A stretch of DNA of 64,000 bases. It comes from MED-G105 sp965263305. GTDB taxonomy: Bacteria; Pseudomonadota; Alphaproteobacteria; Caulobacterales; Parvularculaceae. The position numbers and the translations under genes were made by a program. The stretch is taken from positions 186,001 to 250,000 of the forward strand of contig OZ253666.1 in NCBI GenBank assembly GCA_965263305.1. The letters are read 5' to 3'. The notes below the pieces were generated by a model, which saw nothing but the letters and a program-made list of their open reading frames with translations, searched no databases and was not told where the DNA came from. Below are positions 25,741 through 34,044 of the stretch, piece by piece; position 1 is the stretch's first letter; each line of letters starts with the position of its first letter.

Positions 25741-26466
25741 ATGAGTAAGGTCAGCAAACATAACTCGAGCGCCACCGCCGGCGGCGTTGATGAAAAAGCG
25801 CCTCATATACTCGTGGTCGATGATGATGACCGCATCCGATCACTCTTGAAACGATTTCTGTCGGAAAACGGCTTTCGCGCCTCCGTCGCCGCCAATGGCG
25901 AAGAAGCACGCGCCCTTTTGGGCGGGGTTGAGTTTGATCTTCTGGTCCTAGATGTGATGATGCCCGGCTTGAACGGCTTTGACCTAACGGAGCGTATCCG
26001 TGCGGCCTCCAACGTGCCAATCCTGTTGTTGACCGCCCGTGGGCAGCCGGAAGATCGCATTGAGGGTCTGGAACGCGGCGCCGATGATTATCTCTCCAAA
26101 CCCTTTGAGCCGCGTGAGTTGCTGTTGCGGGCGCAAAATCTATTACGCCGAGCGAAACCACAGGCGCTTGGGCGTGAAGAACTCCATTTCGGCGGCTGTA
26201 CGTTCTGGCCCGGCCGTGGCGAGTTACGCCGGGATGGTGAATTGATCAGATTGACCGCGGGCGAGCTGGCTCTCTTGCGCGCTCTCTCCGCAAAGCCGGG
26301 CGACCCTATTGCGCGCACCACCCTTGCAGAGCAAACGTCCACGGCCATGGAGCGATCGATCGACGTCCAAGTCACGCGCCTCAGAAAGAAAATCGAAGAC
26401 GATCCGCGTACGCCTATTTATCTCCAAACGGTGCGAGGCGTCGGCTACGCCTTGATACCCGATTGA
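25741..26466 (+). CDS. OmpR-family response regulator
   Basis: The 241-residue product has a receiver domain with phospho-acceptor D71 (FDLLVLDVMMPGLNGFDL), the Thr and Lys switch residues (LLLTARG, LSKPFEPREL), and a winged-helix DNA-binding domain from about residue 145 ending VTRLRKKIEDDPRTPIYLQT and VRGVGYALIPD. It pairs with the EnvZ-like kinase starting 23 bases later. The first 20 residues are a polar tail. The regulated genes cannot be read from this window. Confidence 0.92.
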   Translation: MSKVSKHNSSATAGGVDEKAPHILVVDDDDRIRSLLKRFLSENGFRASVAANGEEARALLGGVEFDLLVLDVMMPGLNGFDLTERIRAASNVPILLLTARGQPEDRIEGLERGADDYLSKPFEPRELLLRAQNLLRRAKPQALGREELHFGGCTFWPGRGELRRDGELIRLTAGELALLRALSAKPGDPIARTTLAEQTSTAMERSIDVQVTRLRKKIEDDPRTPIYLQTVRGVGYALIPD

Positions 26467-26489
26467 TCGCGGCGATGTAGGGCCTATCT

Positions 26490-27812
26490 ATGTTTCGCCG
26501 TTTCGCACCAAAGAGTCTGTACGCCCGCGTCGTGCTCATCATCATCCTTCCTGTGTTCTTTATGCAGGCGGTGCTGACCTATATCTTCTTCGCGCGCCAC
26601 TGGGACCTCGTTACTGCGAACCTGTCTCGCTCTACCGCAGGACAGATCGCCTTCGTTACCCGGTTATATGAAGAAGCCGAGACCCGCGATGAGCGGGATC
26701 AATTATTCGCCTGGACGCAGGAAAATATGGATATGGCGGTTCAATTCGACGAGGGCGCCCTTATTCCGCCAAGCAATCAATTCTCGGTTTTCAATTTGTA
26801 CAATCAGGTGTTTGAGGCCCGCGTCCGCGGTAATCTTGACAAACCGTACTGGATCAACACCAAAAGTTGGCCTAATTTTGTAGAGATCCGTGTACAGCTG
26901 GATGATGGGGCCCTTGAATTTCTTGTCTTGCGAGACCGCGTCTTTGCCACCTCGGGGCCGATTTTTCTGCTCTGGTTAGTGGTAACATCGATTTTGCTTG
27001 GGTGGATCGCAATCACGTTTTTGCGTAATCAAGTACGCTCCATTCTGCGCCTTGCCCACGCGGCGGAGGATTTTGGTCGCGGGCGTGATGATCCAGAGTT
27101 TCGCCCTTCCGGCGCCATGGAAGTGCGCCGGGCGGGCCGCGCGTTCATCGCCATGCGCGAGCGTATTCGTCGGCATATCGATCAGCGCACCACGATGTTG
27201 GCCGGCGTCAGCCACGATCTGCGCACGCCCCTCACCCGCCTGAAACTGGCGCTCGCCTTTACCCCAGATGACGAAGAACTGACAGCGATGCGCGCCGATG
27301 TCGAAGAAATGGACAATATGGTCCAGGCCTATCTCGACTTTGCATCTGATCTTGCGTCTACGGAAGAACTAGTCAGCGTCGATATGGCCGCCCTCGCACA
27401 AGAAGTCCTTGATGAGGCGGATCCGGATAACGCCCAAAGCGCTTTGGAAACAAAGTCGGACCGACCCGGCGATCTTATCATGGAGGCCCGTCGCAATGTT
27501 TTGAAACGCGCCCTCGCCAACCTGGTCAGCAACGCCCTGAAATATGCCGATCATGTCTGGGTTCGCGTGCAACGCACGGGCGTCCATATTGAAGTCATTG
27601 TCGAAGACAATGGTCCGGGCATTTCGCCGGAAAACTATAACGACGCTTTCAAACCGTTCGAACGCCTTGACCAAGCACGCAGCCATAAAAAACCGGGCGT
27701 TGGTCTTGGGCTGTCCGTCGTCAGAGACGCCGCGCGCAGCCATGGCGGCGAGGTTGTTCTCACCCGCGCCGCGCAAGGCGGGTTGAAAGTAACGTTCAGA
27801 ACGCCTGTTTGA
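26490..27812 (+). CDS. EnvZ-type sensor histidine kinase
   Basis: The 440-residue product has two membrane segments (about 15-35 and 155-177) around a periplasmic domain, a HAMP region, H242 in MLAGVSHDLRTPLTRLK, and ATP-binding boxes NLVSNALKYA, DNGPGI and GVGLGLSVV. This is the EnvZ order. It is the partner of the response regulator just upstream. It converges on lolD with only nine bases between the stops, and no terminator is seen between them. Confidence 0.92.
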   Translation: MFRRFAPKSLYARVVLIIILPVFFMQAVLTYIFFARHWDLVTANLSRSTAGQIAFVTRLYEEAETRDERDQLFAWTQENMDMAVQFDEGALIPPSNQFSVFNLYNQVFEARVRGNLDKPYWINTKSWPNFVEIRVQLDDGALEFLVLRDRVFATSGPIFLLWLVVTSILLGWIAITFLRNQVRSILRLAHAAEDFGRGRDDPEFRPSGAMEVRRAGRAFIAMRERIRRHIDQRTTMLAGVSHDLRTPLTRLKLALAFTPDDEELTAMRADVEEMDNMVQAYLDFASDLASTEELVSVDMAALAQEVLDEADPDNAQSALETKSDRPGDLIMEARRNVLKRALANLVSNALKYADHVWVRVQRTGVHIEVIVEDNGPGISPENYNDAFKPFERLDQARSHKKPGVGLGLSVVRDAARSHGGEVVLTRAAQGGLKVTFRTPV

Positions 27813-27821
27813 AACGATCGC

Positions 27822-28511
27822 TTAAGCGGCGACTTTTGCGAGAGGCGTCAGCTTTTTCTGGTCGATCACCATGATCCGATCCATCCGCTCCGCGAGCCGA
27901 TGGTCATGGGTGGCGATGAGCGCGGAAAGCCCCTCGGCGCGCACAAGCCCCAACAACTCGTCGAAGACCCGTTCAGACGTGTCTGGATCAAGATTCCCCG
28001 TGGGTTCATCCGCCAGAAGGACAGCCGGTTTGTTCGCAAGAGCGCGGGCGATGGCCGTTCGCTGTTGCTCGCCGCCGGATAACTGGCCGGGCTGATGGTC
28101 GAGCCGTTCGCCAAGCCCCAAAAGGGTCAGAAGACGCTCCGCTTCGGCTTCCGCAACGTTTTTCTTCGCGCCGGCGATCAATAACGGCAGCGAAACATTT
28201 CCAAGGGCGGTAAACTCCGGAAGCAGATGGTGGAACTGATACACAAACCCTAGCGTATCCCGGCGCAATCGGGTGCGAGAGGCATCGTTTAACGCGCTGG
28301 TCGCCTGGCCATTGATCATCACCTCACCAGCCGACGGGTCTTCAAGAAGGCCTGCGATATGAAGAAGCGAAGACTTTCCTGACCCTGACGGCCCTAACAA
28401 GGCGACCGTCTCGCCACGTGATAGAGAAAAATCCGACGCTTCCAAAACGATCAAATCGCCATAGCGCCGTTCGACAGCTTTTAGTTCCAAAACATAAGAT
28501 GAAGTCATCAC
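27822..28511 (-). CDS. lolD: Lipoprotein-releasing ABC transporter ATPase LolD
   Basis: The 229-residue product has the Walker A GPSGSGKSSLLH, the signature LSGGEQQRTAIARAL, and Walker B VLLADEPTGNLDPDTS. Together with LolC-type permease it extracts outer-membrane lipoproteins from the inner membrane and passes them to LolA. It lies eight bases after lolC in the operon order proS, lolC, lolD, which is the common alphaproteobacterial arrangement. Confidence 0.93.
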   Translation of the reverse strand: MMTSSYVLELKAVERRYGDLIVLEASDFSLSRGETVALLGPSGSGKSSLLHIAGLLEDPSAGEVMINGQATSALNDASRTRLRRDTLGFVYQFHHLLPEFTALGNVSLPLLIAGAKKNVAEAEAERLLTLLGLGERLDHQPGQLSGGEQQRTAIARALANKPAVLLADEPTGNLDPDTSERVFDELLGLVRAEGLSALIATHDHRLAERMDRIMVIDQKKLTPLAKVAA

Positions 28512-28519
28512 GAGTCCCC

Positions 28520-29866
28520 CTACTCGTATCGCAACGCCTCAACGGGATCGAGACGCGCCGCCCGCCAAGCGGGATAAATCGTTGTCACAAACGACATGAA
28601 AAGCGAAATAGACGCGATAAACCCAACCTCTCCCCACCGCAGGTTCGCTGGCACTGAGGAGAAGTAATAAATATCCGCTGGAAACACGTCGGTGCGCAAC
28701 ACCCAAGAGATGAAAGTTTCGATAGCATCGATATTAAGGACGAACACAGTGCCCAATAAGACGCCCGCTAATGTGCCAAACAGGCCAATCATGAAACCAG
28801 AAATCATGAATACCCGAAGGACAGCGCCTTGGGTCGCCCCCATGGTGCGCAAAACGGCGATATCCCGCGTTTTGTCTTTTACCAGCATGATGAGACCGGT
28901 GATGATATTCAACGCAGCGACGGCGACAATCAATAAAAGGATTATTCTCATGACGGAACGTTCAGTCTGCAAAGCATTAAAATAGCTTTGGTTCTGCTGT
29001 TGCCAATTCCGAACATCCAAGCCTTGGGTCGCTTCTATCAGGTCAGGCGTATATTGCTGAACCCGCTCTGGCTCTTCGACTTTCAATTCTATTTGCTCCA
29101 CCGATTCGCCATAGCCAAAAAATATCTGAGCCTGCTCCAACGGCATAAAACCGATGAACCCGTCATATTCGGAATTACCAACCTGAAAGATTGCGCCAAC
29201 GCGATATGTTTTACGACGTAGCGTCCGACCAAAGGCCGTTTCGGGGCCGCGCCCCGAAACGATGGTCACGGAATCCCCGGCCCGAACGCCCAATGTATAG
29301 GCCAGCCGATCACCAAGGGCGATTTCATTCCCGCCTTTAGGGCCAACGCCAAAGGTATCAAATGACCCATCGACAACGTGGCTTCTGCCCGTTTCGGTGT
29401 CTATTCCGGCCACATAATTGATGGCGCGTACGTCATCCGGCGCGATCCCGCGAATGAAGAGACCTGTTTCCCCCGCCGCCGTTGCATAGACCGGCGCCTG
29501 GATAAGGGGCGTGGCGCTGACAACGCCGTCCACTTCAAGCAACCGGTCGGCTAGCGTCTGATAATCCGTAATCGGCGCCCGGGATTGTACAAACACATGG
29601 CCGTTTACCCCTAAAAGCTGATCGATCAGCTTATCGCGAAATCCTTGCATGACCGACATGACGATAATCAGGGTCGCCACGGCCAACATGATGCCTAAGA
29701 ACGCAATAATCGAGATGAGCGACACGCCTTTCCCCGACCTCGTCGCGCCGAGATAGCGTCTGGCGATCATCCATTCGAAAAAAGCAAGGGGCGGCGTTGA
29801 CGCTTGGCGTCCGTCCGATGGCGCTGGCGCCTGGTTCGCGGCGGCTGACTCAACTGTTGTCGTCAT
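28520..29866 (-). CDS. lolC: Lipoprotein-releasing ABC transporter permease (LolC/E type)
   Basis: The 448-residue product has the conserved entry FFEWMIARRYLGATRSGKG, a first membrane helix around residues 45-70, a large periplasmic domain, then three helices in the last third (around IILLLIVAVAALNIITGLIM, FMISGFMIGLFGTLAGVLL and the last before TIYPAWRAARLDPVEALRYE). This is the FtsX-like LolC/LolE layout. In alphaproteobacteria one such protein serves as homodimer with LolD. It lies 133 bases from the proS stop. Confidence 0.93.
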   Translation of the reverse strand: MTTTVESAAANQAPAPSDGRQASTPPLAFFEWMIARRYLGATRSGKGVSLISIIAFLGIMLAVATLIIVMSVMQGFRDKLIDQLLGVNGHVFVQSRAPITDYQTLADRLLEVDGVVSATPLIQAPVYATAAGETGLFIRGIAPDDVRAINYVAGIDTETGRSHVVDGSFDTFGVGPKGGNEIALGDRLAYTLGVRAGDSVTIVSGRGPETAFGRTLRRKTYRVGAIFQVGNSEYDGFIGFMPLEQAQIFFGYGESVEQIELKVEEPERVQQYTPDLIEATQGLDVRNWQQQNQSYFNALQTERSVMRIILLLIVAVAALNIITGLIMLVKDKTRDIAVLRTMGATQGAVLRVFMISGFMIGLFGTLAGVLLGTVFVLNIDAIETFISWVLRTDVFPADIYYFSSVPANLRWGEVGFIASISLFMSFVTTIYPAWRAARLDPVEALRYE

Positions 29867-29999
29867 AAAGGTTGCTTACGACTTTCTTTTGTCGGCGTCT
29901 GATGTCGGGGGCGTTTGTCGATGACAATCACCATTCATAGGCCTATTGGCGAAAAGCGACAATTGCATGGCGCATTGAGGCCAGTCGTGCGGGGCGTCG

Positions 30000-31349
30000 T
30001 TACGTTACCGCCAATGCCTCATTGAGAGCCGAAGTGAGGGAAGTAAGGGCGTCATCCAATGGTGCTTCGGTGCGTTCACCATCGGCGCGACGTTTCAACT
30101 CCACGACGCCTTTTTCAAGCCCTCGGGGACCAATAATGAGCTGATAGGGCGCGCCGATTAGGTCCATGCGCGCGAACTTCTCCCCTGGTCGGCCTTTCTT
30201 GTCGTCATCGTAGAGGACGTCAAAACCAGCGGCCGACAGGGCGTCGTAGGCCTTCTGGCAGGCGCCGTCGGATGCCTCGTCGCCGACTTTTAAGTTGATC
30301 AATCCGATATGGAATGGCGCAACTTGGACCGGCCATTTACACCCTGCCTCGTCATGGTGGGCCTCGATGAGCGCCCCCACCAACCGCGAGACGCCAACGC
30401 CATAGGATCCCATATCAACCGGCGTTTCGGCGCCATCGGGCCCAGCGACCACCGCTTTCATGGGCGTTGAATACTTGTCGGCAAAATTGAAAATATGGCC
30501 GACTTCGATGCCCCGCGCGGTGACGCGATTTTCCTCTTCGGTCTTTTCTTCGAAAGCCGCTTCATCGTGAATTTCATCCGTTGCGGCATAATAAGCGGTA
30601 AACTGATCAACGATCGGCTGGAGATCGCTGTCAAAGTCGGTGTCCGCTGGCGGGGTTTCCAAGTCCAATAGGCGCTTGTCACAGAAGACCGCGCTTTCGC
30701 CGGTCTCGGCTAAAACGATAAATTCATGGGAAAGGTCGCCGCCGATCGGCCCGGTATCAGCGCGCATCGGGATGGACGAGAGGCCCATGCGATTGAACGT
30801 CCGCAAATAGGCGACAAACATGCGATTATAGGTATGGCGCGCGGCGTCCTTGTCGATGTCAAAGGAATAGGCGTCCTTCATCAAAAACTCGCGCCCGCGC
30901 ATCACCCCAAAACGAGGGCGAATTTCGTCGCGAAACTTCCACTGGATATGATACAGAATTTTCGGCAGATCTTTGTAAGATCGCACGCCCGCCCGGAATA
31001 TCTCCGTGATCATTTCCTCGTTGGTGGGTCCATAGAGCATTTCCCGATCACCGCGATCGGTGATCCGAAGCATCTCTTTCCCATAGGCGTCATATCGGCC
31101 CGACTCACGCCACAGATCCGCTGGCTGAATAGTCGGCATCAGCATTTCCACCGCACCGGCGCGATTTTGTTCTTCGCGAACAATCTGCTCGATCTTTTTC
31201 AGCACCCGATGGCCGAGGGGAAGCCAGGCGTAAATGCCTGCCCCCTGTTGGCGGATCATGCCGGCGCGCAACATCAACTGATGGGAGACGATTTGCGCCT
31301 CTGCAGGGGTTTCTTTTAGGACAGGTAGATAAAATTGACTAAGGCGCAT
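30000..31349 (-). CDS. proS: Prolyl-tRNA synthetase (short alphaproteobacterial form)
   Basis: The 449-residue enzyme charges tRNA-Pro. Landmarks: MRLSQFYLPVLKETP, GAGIYAWLPLGHRVL, PTNEEMITEIF, RPRFGVMRGREFLMKDAYSF, and GSYGVGVSRLVGALIE. The editing insertion of the long form is missing, as usual in alphaproteobacteria. I chose the ATG at 31349, which gives the family start; the frame is open for 88 more codons upstream but those residues have no homology pattern. Confidence 0.95.
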   Translation of the reverse strand: MRLSQFYLPVLKETPAEAQIVSHQLMLRAGMIRQQGAGIYAWLPLGHRVLKKIEQIVREEQNRAGAVEMLMPTIQPADLWRESGRYDAYGKEMLRITDRGDREMLYGPTNEEMITEIFRAGVRSYKDLPKILYHIQWKFRDEIRPRFGVMRGREFLMKDAYSFDIDKDAARHTYNRMFVAYLRTFNRMGLSSIPMRADTGPIGGDLSHEFIVLAETGESAVFCDKRLLDLETPPADTDFDSDLQPIVDQFTAYYAATDEIHDEAAFEEKTEEENRVTARGIEVGHIFNFADKYSTPMKAVVAGPDGAETPVDMGSYGVGVSRLVGALIEAHHDEAGCKWPVQVAPFHIGLINLKVGDEASDGACQKAYDALSAAGFDVLYDDDKKGRPGEKFARMDLIGAPYQLIIGPRGLEKGVVELKRRADGERTEAPLDDALTSLTSALNEALAVT

Positions 31350-31555
31350 TGGTTCACTCCGCGCGCTCCTGGAAAACAAAGAGCGGGCATAATCGGAAAA
31401 AGGGCGTAAGGCCGCTACATAGAAAGGGCCGTCGGACTTGTCCAATCCGTAGAGTCGCGAGCGGGTGCTTTTGTGATGGATGAACCAGCGCCGCCTCGGT
31501 TTGCTCAGAGGGCTGGAGACGCCGCGCCAATGGGCCGTCTCTTCAAGACACCTGC

Positions 31556-31966
31556 CTATTGCGGCGGAGTTGGCCCTAACGGTGCGGATTGACTTGACGG
31601 GGCGCGCCCACAATGGTCCGAATACGCCGATGGCGGCTCGCCCGCCGCTGGAGCTGGAGCCAGGGCAAACCGAGAGAAAAGCCGCCGCCGCGCCCAGCCG
31701 GTCGCGCCATGGGGCGCTGTCGCACTATAGAACACCAAGACGCCCTCTGCGGCTTCGCGACCAGGGTTCAGGTCCACGGCAAGCACGTCACCGGCGCCGA
31801 TCACATAGACAGCGGCAGGCGCTGGACATGGATCAGGCTCGACAATGAGGGTTTCTGCACGCACCTTAGACCCGCTCTGCGCCGCGATCATGCTCAGCAA
31901 AATCGCGCCTGCGATGCCTGCACCAAGCTTAAGGCTTGCCGTCGCCGCGTTTCGAATTTTCTTCAT
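31556..31966 (-). CDS. Possible exported small protein
   Basis: A 136-residue frame begins MKKIRNAATASLKLGAGIAG and continues with a hydrophobic stretch that looks like a signal peptide or anchor; after it come GAGDVLAVDLNPGREA and an Ala/Pro-rich tail. I recognise no family. No good ribosome site precedes the ATG, and plus-strand frames overlap it, so it may be spurious. If it is not coding, the space between proS and the phosphatase gene (31350-32016) holds nothing else I can identify. Confidence 0.4.
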   Translation of the reverse strand: MKKIRNAATASLKLGAGIAGAILLSMIAAQSGSKVRAETLIVEPDPCPAPAAVYVIGAGDVLAVDLNPGREAAEGVLVFYSATAPHGATGWARRRLFSRFALAPAPAAGEPPSAYSDHCGRAPSSQSAPLGPTPPQ

Positions 31967-32016
31967 GGGGTTGGAGAACGCAAAGCCGGCGCCAACCGTT
32001 TAGCGCAGATTCCCAG

Positions 32017-32649
32017 TTAAGGACGTTGATCCCAACCAATAAGCTCTGCGTCCACTCGATCCTTCAGCCGCGTTACTTGAACAACGCCGTAGGCTCCCGT
32101 GCGTAATTTCAATGGGCTGGATAGCGCGGGCGGTATATCGAGGGCGCGCAATGCAAAACGGGCGACACCGTTGCTGGTCACCGCCAAGACAGCCCCTGTG
32201 TCATCCGCCTCGGCAGCGGCAGCCGTTGCTTCAAACAATCGTCGCCACGAAGCGGTTAGTCCGGCGGTATCCACCCGCCACCCAGGCGGCGGGGTCGCTT
32301 CGGCTTCCCATGCCTTTAACGCCGTATCGCCGATCCGTGCACGAACCAAATCTTCAGGCTGGTTTTCGTCCTCTCCGTAGTCGATCTCCCGCAACCAAAC
32401 GGCCGTCTCATGCGGCGCCGATATTCCCATTTCTTCGGCAATCAATTGCGCTGTGCGCATCGTCCGGCAGAGGGGTGATGTCAGGATAAGCTGAAAACGC
32501 ACATTGCACGACGCAAAAAAGGCCCCGAGCCTCTTCGCTTGGGTCTCACCTTCCCTGGTGAGCGGTAAATCTGTGCGCCCGCCGACGCGACGGGGCGTCT
32601 CACCGGCTTCAAACGTGTTCCCGTGCCGAACGATATATAGATCAGCCAT
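32017..32649 (-). CDS. Histidine phosphatase family protein (phosphoglycerate-mutase-like)
   Basis: The 210-residue product begins LYIVRHGNTFEAGETPRRVG, giving the catalytic RHGN of the branch-2 phosphatases, and has TSPLCRTMRTAQLI and a later EIDYGE. A second histidine usually follows near the C-terminus; here the region reads AVTSNGVARFALRAL, with Asn in place of the usual His, an oddity worth checking. It overlaps kdsB by eight bases and follows it in one operon. Substrate unknown. Confidence 0.8.
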   Translation of the reverse strand: MADLYIVRHGNTFEAGETPRRVGGRTDLPLTREGETQAKRLGAFFASCNVRFQLILTSPLCRTMRTAQLIAEEMGISAPHETAVWLREIDYGEDENQPEDLVRARIGDTALKAWEAEATPPPGWRVDTAGLTASWRRLFEATAAAAEADDTGAVLAVTSNGVARFALRALDIPPALSSPLKLRTGAYGVVQVTRLKDRVDAELIGWDQRP

Positions 32650-33487
32650 CGCGACGGGTGCGCCCTTCTAACTGCTCAAAATAAGGATCGCCATGGGCGT
32701 CGACCAACCGCTCCGCTATGGCGACATCCCCCGGCGCGTCAATACCGGCCATTGAGATCGCCGGCGCATCAACAAGGACCGTCTGCACAGCCACGCCATT
32801 CTCCAGAAAACGAAGTTGCTCCAGCCCTTCCAATGCTTCATAGCGACCAACCGGCAATTTCGAAAATTTTTCAAGGGTGTCAAACGTATACCCATAAAGA
32901 CCAATATGTCGAAACACCGGACAAGGCTCGCCGGCGTCTCGTTTTTTCTGCTCATCACGGATCATTGGTAAAATCGACTTTGAAAACCATAGCGCAGCGC
33001 CGTCCCCGGCCATCAAACATGTTGTCCCAGAGAACGGCCGCTCTTCCTTTTGTTCCCTCAACGCATCGAGCCCCGCCCAATCAAGTTGCGCCACGGGAGT
33101 GGCGACATCGGCGCCGTTCTTTAGCGCTGCAATAACTTTTTCAATATGGGCCGGCGGTGTGAAAGGCGCGTCCCCCTGCAAATTGATGATGAGTGCACGC
33201 GTCTCTTTCCCGAGGCCCATCATTTGAGCTGCGAGCAACGCTCGATCTGATCCCGATGGCGCCTCACTTGGGGTCATGATCGCCTCAATCTCGGCTTTGT
33301 GGGCCTCCGCCGCGATCCGCTCATCATCCGTCGCAACAACCAGCCGCGCATCGGTTAACCCAACCACCGCCCGCGCCGCTTCAATAACCCGCCTCACCAT
33401 CGGAACGCCCGCAATCAACGCGAGAGGTTTTTCGGGGAAACGTGTGGACCCTATCCGAGCCGGAATGATGACGGTGACGTTATTCAT
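32642..33487 (-). CDS. kdsB: 3-deoxy-manno-octulosonate cytidylyltransferase
   Basis: The 281-residue product has the nucleotide-binding IIPARIGSTRFPEKPLALI, the VVATDDERIAAEAH block, INLQGDAPF and HIGLYGYTFDTLEKF. It activates Kdo as CMP-Kdo for lipopolysaccharide core assembly. It is the first gene of a two-gene operon with the histidine phosphatase. A possible operator palindrome lies about 75 bases upstream, toward the divergent small gene at 33614. Confidence 0.9.
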   Translation of the reverse strand: MNNVTVIIPARIGSTRFPEKPLALIAGVPMVRRVIEAARAVVGLTDARLVVATDDERIAAEAHKAEIEAIMTPSEAPSGSDRALLAAQMMGLGKETRALIINLQGDAPFTPPAHIEKVIAALKNGADVATPVAQLDWAGLDALREQKEERPFSGTTCLMAGDGAALWFSKSILPMIRDEQKKRDAGEPCPVFRHIGLYGYTFDTLEKFSKLPVGRYEALEGLEQLRFLENGVAVQTVLVDAPAISMAGIDAPGDVAIAERLVDAHGDPYFEQLEGRTRRDG

Positions 33488-33559
33488 GGAAGTGTCGACG
33501 GCCCCTCAAAATTAACAAAAATTGCTACTTTGGTATTTACGAAGTTTGCAGAGTAATTC

Positions 33560-33575
33560 GTTAAGGTACCGTAAC
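33560..33575. promoter_or_regulatory. Near-perfect 16-base palindrome in the kdsB divergent region
   Basis: The sequence gttaaggtaccgtaac reads the same on both strands except at one symmetrical pair (positions 5 and 12). It sits between the divergent kdsB start (33487) and the small gene at 33614, so a dimeric regulator could control both. Confidence 0.4.
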
Positions 33576-33613
33576 ATACAGCATTGTCCGTGGTAACAAA
33601 GGATTGTTGGGGG

Positions 33614-33889
33614 ATGACAGCAAACTCGACCGCGCAGGATTACCTGCGCAAACATGGATCATATATCGAAGCGCTCCAAGCCATGCTCAAGGATTTAGGG
33701 GCGGCAAAAGCCGGTGGCAATGCGCCTCGTGAGATCCTTCTGTGTGACGCCCTCGATGAGTTGAGGGTTCTTACTGGCGAGACGGCAACCAATCTCAGCT
33801 GGAACTGGCCCGGCATGCCCTCCCCTAAGGAAGAAGAGCCGCCGAACGCCTCGAACGAGGGGTCTACGCAGAATTTACTCAACGAATAA
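33614..33889 (+). CDS. Small uncharacterised protein
   Basis: The 91-residue protein reads MTANSTAQDYLRKHGSYIEA and has an N-terminal helical part with LQAMLKDLGAAKAGG and APREILLCDALDELRVLTGE, followed by a Pro/Glu/Asn-rich tail. No signal peptide or known family. The ATG at 33614 is preceded by a G-run (ttggggg) that may serve as ribosome site; an in-frame TTG start ten codons earlier is also possible. Divergent from kdsB. Confidence 0.55.
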   Translation: MTANSTAQDYLRKHGSYIEALQAMLKDLGAAKAGGNAPREILLCDALDELRVLTGETATNLSWNWPGMPSPKEEEPPNASNEGSTQNLLNE

Positions 33890-33890
33890 C

Positions 33891-33984
33891 GCGATAAATC
33901 GTGCAGGCTGGCGCGCGGCGGACGCCACGCTTTAGCGCCGAAACCTCGCGCCGGGCACAGACACCCACATTTAGGATTTATCGC
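33891..33984. repeat. 10-base perfect inverted repeat enclosing a G+C-rich segment
   Basis: gcgataaatc (33891-33900) is exactly inverted as gatttatcgc (33975-33984), enclosing 74 bases that can form further pairings (ggcg runs with cgcc runs). It lies between converging genes; it could be a small structured RNA or long terminator. Confidence 0.4.
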
Positions 33985-34044
33985 ATTAGCGGCTTGATTG
34001 GCCTCTACATGAGGTGATCTCGAGCGCCTAACGATCAGTCGCCA

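Noticed and set aside
31349..31613. 88 extra codons at the start of proS
   Set aside because: No homology pattern; the ATG at 31349 gives the family N-terminus.
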